Assembly: GCF_009653635.1 (NCBI RefSeq)
Contig: NZ_PPFD01000006.1
Location: forward strand, 673,836 to 737,835
Direction of reading: 5' to 3'
Length of the DNA stretch: 64,000 nt
From: Endozoicomonas sp. OPT23
GTDB lineage: Bacteria > Pseudomonadota > Gammaproteobacteria > Pseudomonadales > Endozoicomonadaceae
Below the pieces are notes generated by a model. The model searched no databases. It saw nothing but the letters and a program-made list of their open reading frames with translations, and was not told the DNA's origin. The position numbers and the translations under genes were made by a program. Within the stretch, counting starts at the first letter, position 1. Each line of letters starts with the position of its first letter. Shown piece by piece: positions 60,442 to 64,000 of this stretch.

Positions 60442-61698
60442 ATGGCAGAGCTTCAGACTCAATCATTAAAAAGCTGTGATCAAGCTTGGATTAACGTAAA
60501 TCTGGCCACATTTTCCAGCACAACTGTTGATCAGTACGGTTCTTTACGCAATCACGCACTTGGCGTTAAGAATGGCTTGATCGCCTGCATCACCCCTATG
60601 TCCTCGGTGACAGCTACACAACTTCCTTTTAATGTTATTGATGGTCACAACGGCTGGATCACTCCTGGGCTGATTGACTGTCACACTCATCTTGTCTTTG
60701 GTGGTCATCGGGCACAGGAATTCGAGCTGAGACTGAGAGGCATTCCACACCAACAGCTTTTGCACAAAGGGGGAGGCATTCTTGCAACAACACGGGCAAC
60801 CCGAATCCGTTCACAGGAACAACTCATTAAGTCAGCACTGCCCAGAATAAAAGCTCTGGCACAGGAAGGTACGACCTGCATTGAAGTTAAGTCTGGTTAT
60901 GGCCTGAATCTTGAGGATGAAATAAAAATGCTCAAGGTTGCCCAGAGCCTGCCTGACCACTACCCCATAAAAATTATGCCGACACTTTTCATAGCTAATA
61001 CCATTCCCCCTGAATACGCAGGAAGAATCAGCGGCTATGTTGATATGATTTGCGATGAATTAATTCCAACGGTTGCCCATGAAAAACTTGCGTCAGCCAT
61101 TGATATACATTGTGACTGTGATGCCTATAGCCAGCAACAAAGACACCGTCTCTTCGAAGCAGCCATAGAATCAGGGTTGATGATAAAAGCACACGCTGAA
61201 CAGCAGTCATGTAATGGTGGTGCTTCACTAGCCAGCTTTCATAAGGCTCACTCTTGCGATCACCTCGAATACATATCAGAAGAAGGTGTAGAAGATATGG
61301 CCAGAGCAAAAGCTATCGCAGTATTACTGCCAGGAACACACTATTTTATGCAATCAGGACAGTGCCCCCCAGTTGCACTTTTCCGAAAGCATCAGGTGCC
61401 CATCGCCGTAGCAAGCGATACCAACCCTGGTACATCACCACTTGCTTCTATTCGACTGATGATGAATATGAGCTGTATTTTCTTCCGTTTGACTCCAGCT
61501 GAAGCATTGGCAGGAACAACCATTAACGCTGCCAAGGCCCTTGGCATTGAAGATCAATACGGTAGTATTGATCTTGGCAAGAATGCCGATCTGTGCCTCT
61601 GGGAAATTGACCACCCCAATGAACTTCCTTACCAGCTTGGGCACTGCCCTCTCAAACAACGGATTATCTCAGGCAGGATTATTGACGAGTACCAGTAA
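60442..61698 (+). CDS. hutI: Imidazolonepropionase HutI
   Basis: Hydrolyses 4-imidazolone-5-propionate to N-formimidoyl-L-glutamate in histidine breakdown. The 418-aa amidohydrolase has the metal motif GLIDCHTHLVFGGHR, the substrate region KGGGILATTRATR, VKSGYGLN, the metal His in KAHAEQQS and the catalytic Asp in VASDTNPGTSP. ATG 60442 is used; a GTG lies three codons upstream. No hutU, hutH or hutC is next to it, so the pathway genes are dispersed or partly absent. Confidence 0.94.
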   Translation: MAELQTQSLKSCDQAWINVNLATFSSTTVDQYGSLRNHALGVKNGLIACITPMSSVTATQLPFNVIDGHNGWITPGLIDCHTHLVFGGHRAQEFELRLRGIPHQQLLHKGGGILATTRATRIRSQEQLIKSALPRIKALAQEGTTCIEVKSGYGLNLEDEIKMLKVAQSLPDHYPIKIMPTLFIANTIPPEYAGRISGYVDMICDELIPTVAHEKLASAIDIHCDCDAYSQQQRHRLFEAAIESGLMIKAHAEQQSCNGGASLASFHKAHSCDHLEYISEEGVEDMARAKAIAVLLPGTHYFMQSGQCPPVALFRKHQVPIAVASDTNPGTSPLASIRLMMNMSCIFFRLTPAEALAGTTINAAKALGIEDQYGSIDLGKNADLCLWEIDHPNELPYQLGHCPLKQRIISGRIIDEYQ

Positions 61699-61720
61699 TA
61701 CTCTTTGCTGCACCTCCTGT

Positions 61721-61728
61721 CCCCCCCC
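61721..61728 (+). repeat. C8 homopolymer between hutI and the 659-aa gene
   Basis: Eight Cs in the 118-base intergenic gap, about 90 bases before the next start codon. Such tracts can vary in length, but nothing shows that this one does. Confidence 0.7.
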
Positions 61729-61816
61729 TTCTCAGCCAGAGACTTCAACAAACACCCGCTCCTCTTAAATTACCTACTCTGAGAAACAGATATCAGCAGC
61801 CTTAAGGGATACAGCA

Positions 61817-63796
61817 ATGAATCAGGGAACAGGTGCCAGTGGAGCTACTCCTCAGCCATTACACTTACAGTCCTTTCAAGGCGTTACTGATAAAGATGAG
61901 AAACAGTTAGGTAGCGATGGCCGCTTTAAAGACAGGAAAGTTTCGCGAGCCAAGTCACTGCTCAAAAGAATTCAATACGGCAAAACAGATAAACAGGCTT
62001 ATCTTGAAAAGCGTGGCTTACAACAAAACATCTACGACAGAAGAATAAAAGCTCTTGAGACACACGCGACTCCGCAGAAGCTCGGACACAGTGCAGATAA
62101 GCTACATGTCCAGCTGATCGAAGGGCAACAACCAGAGGAGTGTAAAGATCTTAGAACGTCTCTGAGTGCTATTCATCAATCTCTATCCTTGAAAAATGAT
62201 AAAACAACAGTCATAGGTAAAGGGCGTGGGCATAAATTTACTGTTATGAAGCAGCAAGCAGCGTCAAAGCTTGCGCAAGCTGACTGCACTCAACTTCTCA
62301 GTCAAACAGTCAAAGAGACTAAAAGGCAATCCGGGATGCTAGTCATGCTCAATGAAATAAGACACGCCTGCACCGATGGTTTGATATCGAAAACACAAAA
62401 AGCGACTCTGGAAAAGGAACTATCAGCTCAACTCAAAAGCAAATTACCTGATTTTCACACAGCTGCAACAACACTTAATCAAGAAGGTACCCCTGAAAAC
62501 CTTCGACAGGCTCATTTAAACCAGATAGACCAACTACATGAACTTGCCAAAACCGTTAGATTAATTGATAGAGACCTTTTAACGAATTCAGGGATATTAA
62601 ATGGCGGATCTGTCAAAAAAGTACTGACACATTCCGCCGAAAAAGCCTACCTCAACAGTCTTGAAAAACTAACTGTCGATCAACAGAGTCTTTTAGAAAA
62701 CCAAAATAGACTCGACAGTTCCAAATCAGCTATCGAAAACCGCCTTCAATCCTTTCTGACAACCGCTCTTGTAACAGATAGAACTTCCAGAAAAGTTATT
62801 GAAAGAGCAACTAAAGCTGCATCTCCGAACCACCAGGCAATAGAAGCTTTGCTCGCACAAATTCCTGAAAAGCGGGGAGCCTTGCTAAGGCTAACAACAC
62901 AGGAGATACCAGCAAGACAAAAGGCACTTTCAGAGCAACTTAAAGTCAAGGCAGACGCTCAGAAAAAGTTAGATTCACCAACCACTCCCCCCAGAAACGA
63001 GAGAAATATCCAAAAAATATTAACTCGTCACAATGATAGAATTGCTGGAGCCAGGCTTGATCTGGCTAAGCTGAAGGATCGATATGAATCACTATCTTCG
63101 GAATTAAAGCAGCTCCAAAGTCAGTTCAGAGATTCCGAAAAGTTCTACGCAACAGCTGATAGCAGCCGTTCAGCGATAGCGGAAGCCAAAGAAAATCCCA
63201 AGCTAGCCAGCCTTATTGCGAGAACAGAATCTACCTGCCCGAAAGAGCTCAGCCATTCTTTAGCTCAGTTTATTTCCGGTATCAACGACCCCGTGAATCA
63301 GGATATCGCTATCGACTACTTCAACCTTGTCGTAGGTAGCGGTAAAGTCACTCCACAGTCTGCACTCGAAGTCATCGGAAGAGCCTCAGGAAATATAAAG
63401 TCGACTATTCCGTTTAGACTAACTTTGACTAATGCTGCAATAGATCTAGGCATTAAAACAGAAGCCATATCCTCACAGGAATCACAGACCAGCAGTCAGC
63501 GAAAATCAATCAGCCTTCCGTTTCCAACTGGTAACCCAACAATACCTGACGACTATTCACAGCAGATTCAAAAGCTAGCCGGACAACAGAAAGTTAACCT
63601 ACCTGATTTACAAGCCGTTTTAAATCATATGGGCGAGATTCTTCAGGTAGATGAAGGCACAGGGAATTACTGGCCGTTTGATCACACTACTGCAGCTCTC
63701 GAGAAAGCTCTATCTTCACTTAGTGGAGGCGAGCCTTTGAATACCGCTATAAAGGCATTTAATGACCACTTATGGGATATAGCCTCTAAGAGTTAA
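61817..63796 (+). CDS. Unrecognised 659-aa coiled-coil protein
   Basis: Function unknown. AAGGGA lies about 7 bases before the ATG. The first ~70 residues are polar and basic (KVSRAKSLLKRIQYGK). A long helical region, roughly residues 270-460, shows heptad-like charged runs (KAYLNSLEKLTVDQQSLLENQNRL and ARLDLAKLKDRYESLSSELKQL) typical of coiled coil. The C-terminal ~200 residues look globular with no known motif. No signal peptide, membrane span or Cys cluster is seen. It shares style, but no clear sequence, with the long unknown genes at 7350 and 12154. It sits beside an rRNA operon. Confidence 0.7.
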   Translation: MNQGTGASGATPQPLHLQSFQGVTDKDEKQLGSDGRFKDRKVSRAKSLLKRIQYGKTDKQAYLEKRGLQQNIYDRRIKALETHATPQKLGHSADKLHVQLIEGQQPEECKDLRTSLSAIHQSLSLKNDKTTVIGKGRGHKFTVMKQQAASKLAQADCTQLLSQTVKETKRQSGMLVMLNEIRHACTDGLISKTQKATLEKELSAQLKSKLPDFHTAATTLNQEGTPENLRQAHLNQIDQLHELAKTVRLIDRDLLTNSGILNGGSVKKVLTHSAEKAYLNSLEKLTVDQQSLLENQNRLDSSKSAIENRLQSFLTTALVTDRTSRKVIERATKAASPNHQAIEALLAQIPEKRGALLRLTTQEIPARQKALSEQLKVKADAQKKLDSPTTPPRNERNIQKILTRHNDRIAGARLDLAKLKDRYESLSSELKQLQSQFRDSEKFYATADSSRSAIAEAKENPKLASLIARTESTCPKELSHSLAQFISGINDPVNQDIAIDYFNLVVGSGKVTPQSALEVIGRASGNIKSTIPFRLTLTNAAIDLGIKTEAISSQESQTSSQRKSISLPFPTGNPTIPDDYSQQIQKLAGQQKVNLPDLQAVLNHMGEILQVDEGTGNYWPFDHTTAALEKALSSLSGGEPLNTAIKAFNDHLWDIASKS

Positions 63797-63828
63797 TACT
63801 GATCAGGTGTCCAGCTAATATCAGAAAC

Positions 63829-63863
63829 AAAAAAAGCCCAGTTGATTTCTCAACTGGGCTTTT
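63829..63863 (-). terminator. Intrinsic terminator of the rRNA operon
   Basis: Perfect 14-bp stem AAAAGCCCAGTTGA / TCAACTGGGCTTTT (63832-63845, 63850-63863) with a 4-base loop. On the minus strand it is followed by T7 and GTTTC. It lies 33 bases past the 3' end of the 5S rRNA. Confidence 0.92.
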
Positions 63864-63895
63864 CTCAGCCTTGAGCGAACCCAAGGTAAATTAAG

Positions 63896-64000
63896 TGCCT
63901 GACGATGACCTACTCTCACATGGGGAAACCCCACACTACCATCGGCGATGTATCGTTTCACTTCCGAGTTCGGGATGGGATCGGGTGGTTCCAACACTCT
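63896..64000 (-). rRNA. rrf: 5S ribosomal RNA (5' end beyond the window)
   Basis: The reverse complement shows the conserved 5S core: CCCGAACTCGGAAGTGAAACG, the CGCCGATGGTAGTGTGGGG arm and the 3' AGAGTAGG..GGCA end. About 15 bases of the 5' end are missing at the window edge. The operon reads leftwards, so 23S and 16S genes should lie to the right. Confidence 0.96.

Overview
The window is 64 kb of chromosome from a facultatively anaerobic, Gram-negative gammaproteobacterium. The gene families, the Pseudomonas/Oceanospirillales-like 5S rRNA, the moderate GC content and several long unrecognised coiled-coil proteins fit a marine Oceanospirillales lineage of the Endozoicomonas type. That placement is an inference, not a match. 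No phage, insertion sequence, CRISPR array or tRNA gene was found. Most of the window is ordinary core metabolism, with a few islands of unknown genes.

Layout. 0-6 kb: an RssB/RssC-like regulator pair (5' end cut by the window edge), dusA, an MDR oxidoreductase and a 3-ketosteroid-dehydrogenase-like flavoprotein. 6-14 kb: an OmpA-like lipoprotein, a 775-aa unknown protein with an internal repeat, a secreted MsrA, an EamA exporter, trmN6 and a 488-aa unknown protein. 14-19 kb: an amino-acid ABC permease and binding protein without an ATPase, rsmC, a YciA-type thioesterase, udk and guaC. 19-22.7 kb: two tandem, diverged paralogues of a Cys-rich membrane protein, separated by a displaced second copy of the guaC 3' end. 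22.7-31.3 kb: pflA-pflB, mgsA and the oadGAB sodium pump. 31.7-41 kb: dusC-mnmC, YceI, a second MsrA, an M23 peptidase, a TolC-like protein, hemG and a GT87-like membrane protein. 41-47 kb: a four-gene peptide ABC operon. 47-60 kb: alaE, thiM, ubiT, ubiUV, thpR and a menFDHCE operon. 60-64 kb: hutI, a 659-aa coiled-coil protein, then the distal end of an rRNA operon (5S) reading leftwards.

How the genes fit together. Much of the window serves life with little oxygen. PFL and its activase, methylglyoxal synthase and the Na+-pumping oxaloacetate decarboxylase belong to fermentation. UbiU/UbiV/UbiT make ubiquinone without O2. The Men enzymes make menaquinone, and HemG uses quinone rather than O2 for haem synthesis. 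An FNR-like box lies in front of ubiU. menB is missing from the men operon and must be elsewhere. Four genes modify RNA (dusA, dusC, mnmC, trmN6), and rsmC and thpR also act on RNA.

The most unusual observations are these. (1) The guaC 3'-end duplicate differs from guaC only at synonymous positions and keeps its own terminator, which looks like the footprint of a gene insertion at guaC. (2) A 95-nt stem-loop element occurs twice, at 23.6 kb and 36.2 kb, with conserved arms and a central hairpin that differs in sequence but stays paired. (3) A 104-nt nested inverted repeat lies at 41.1 kb. (4) Two similar palindrome-plus-promoter arrangements lie in the peptide ABC operon.
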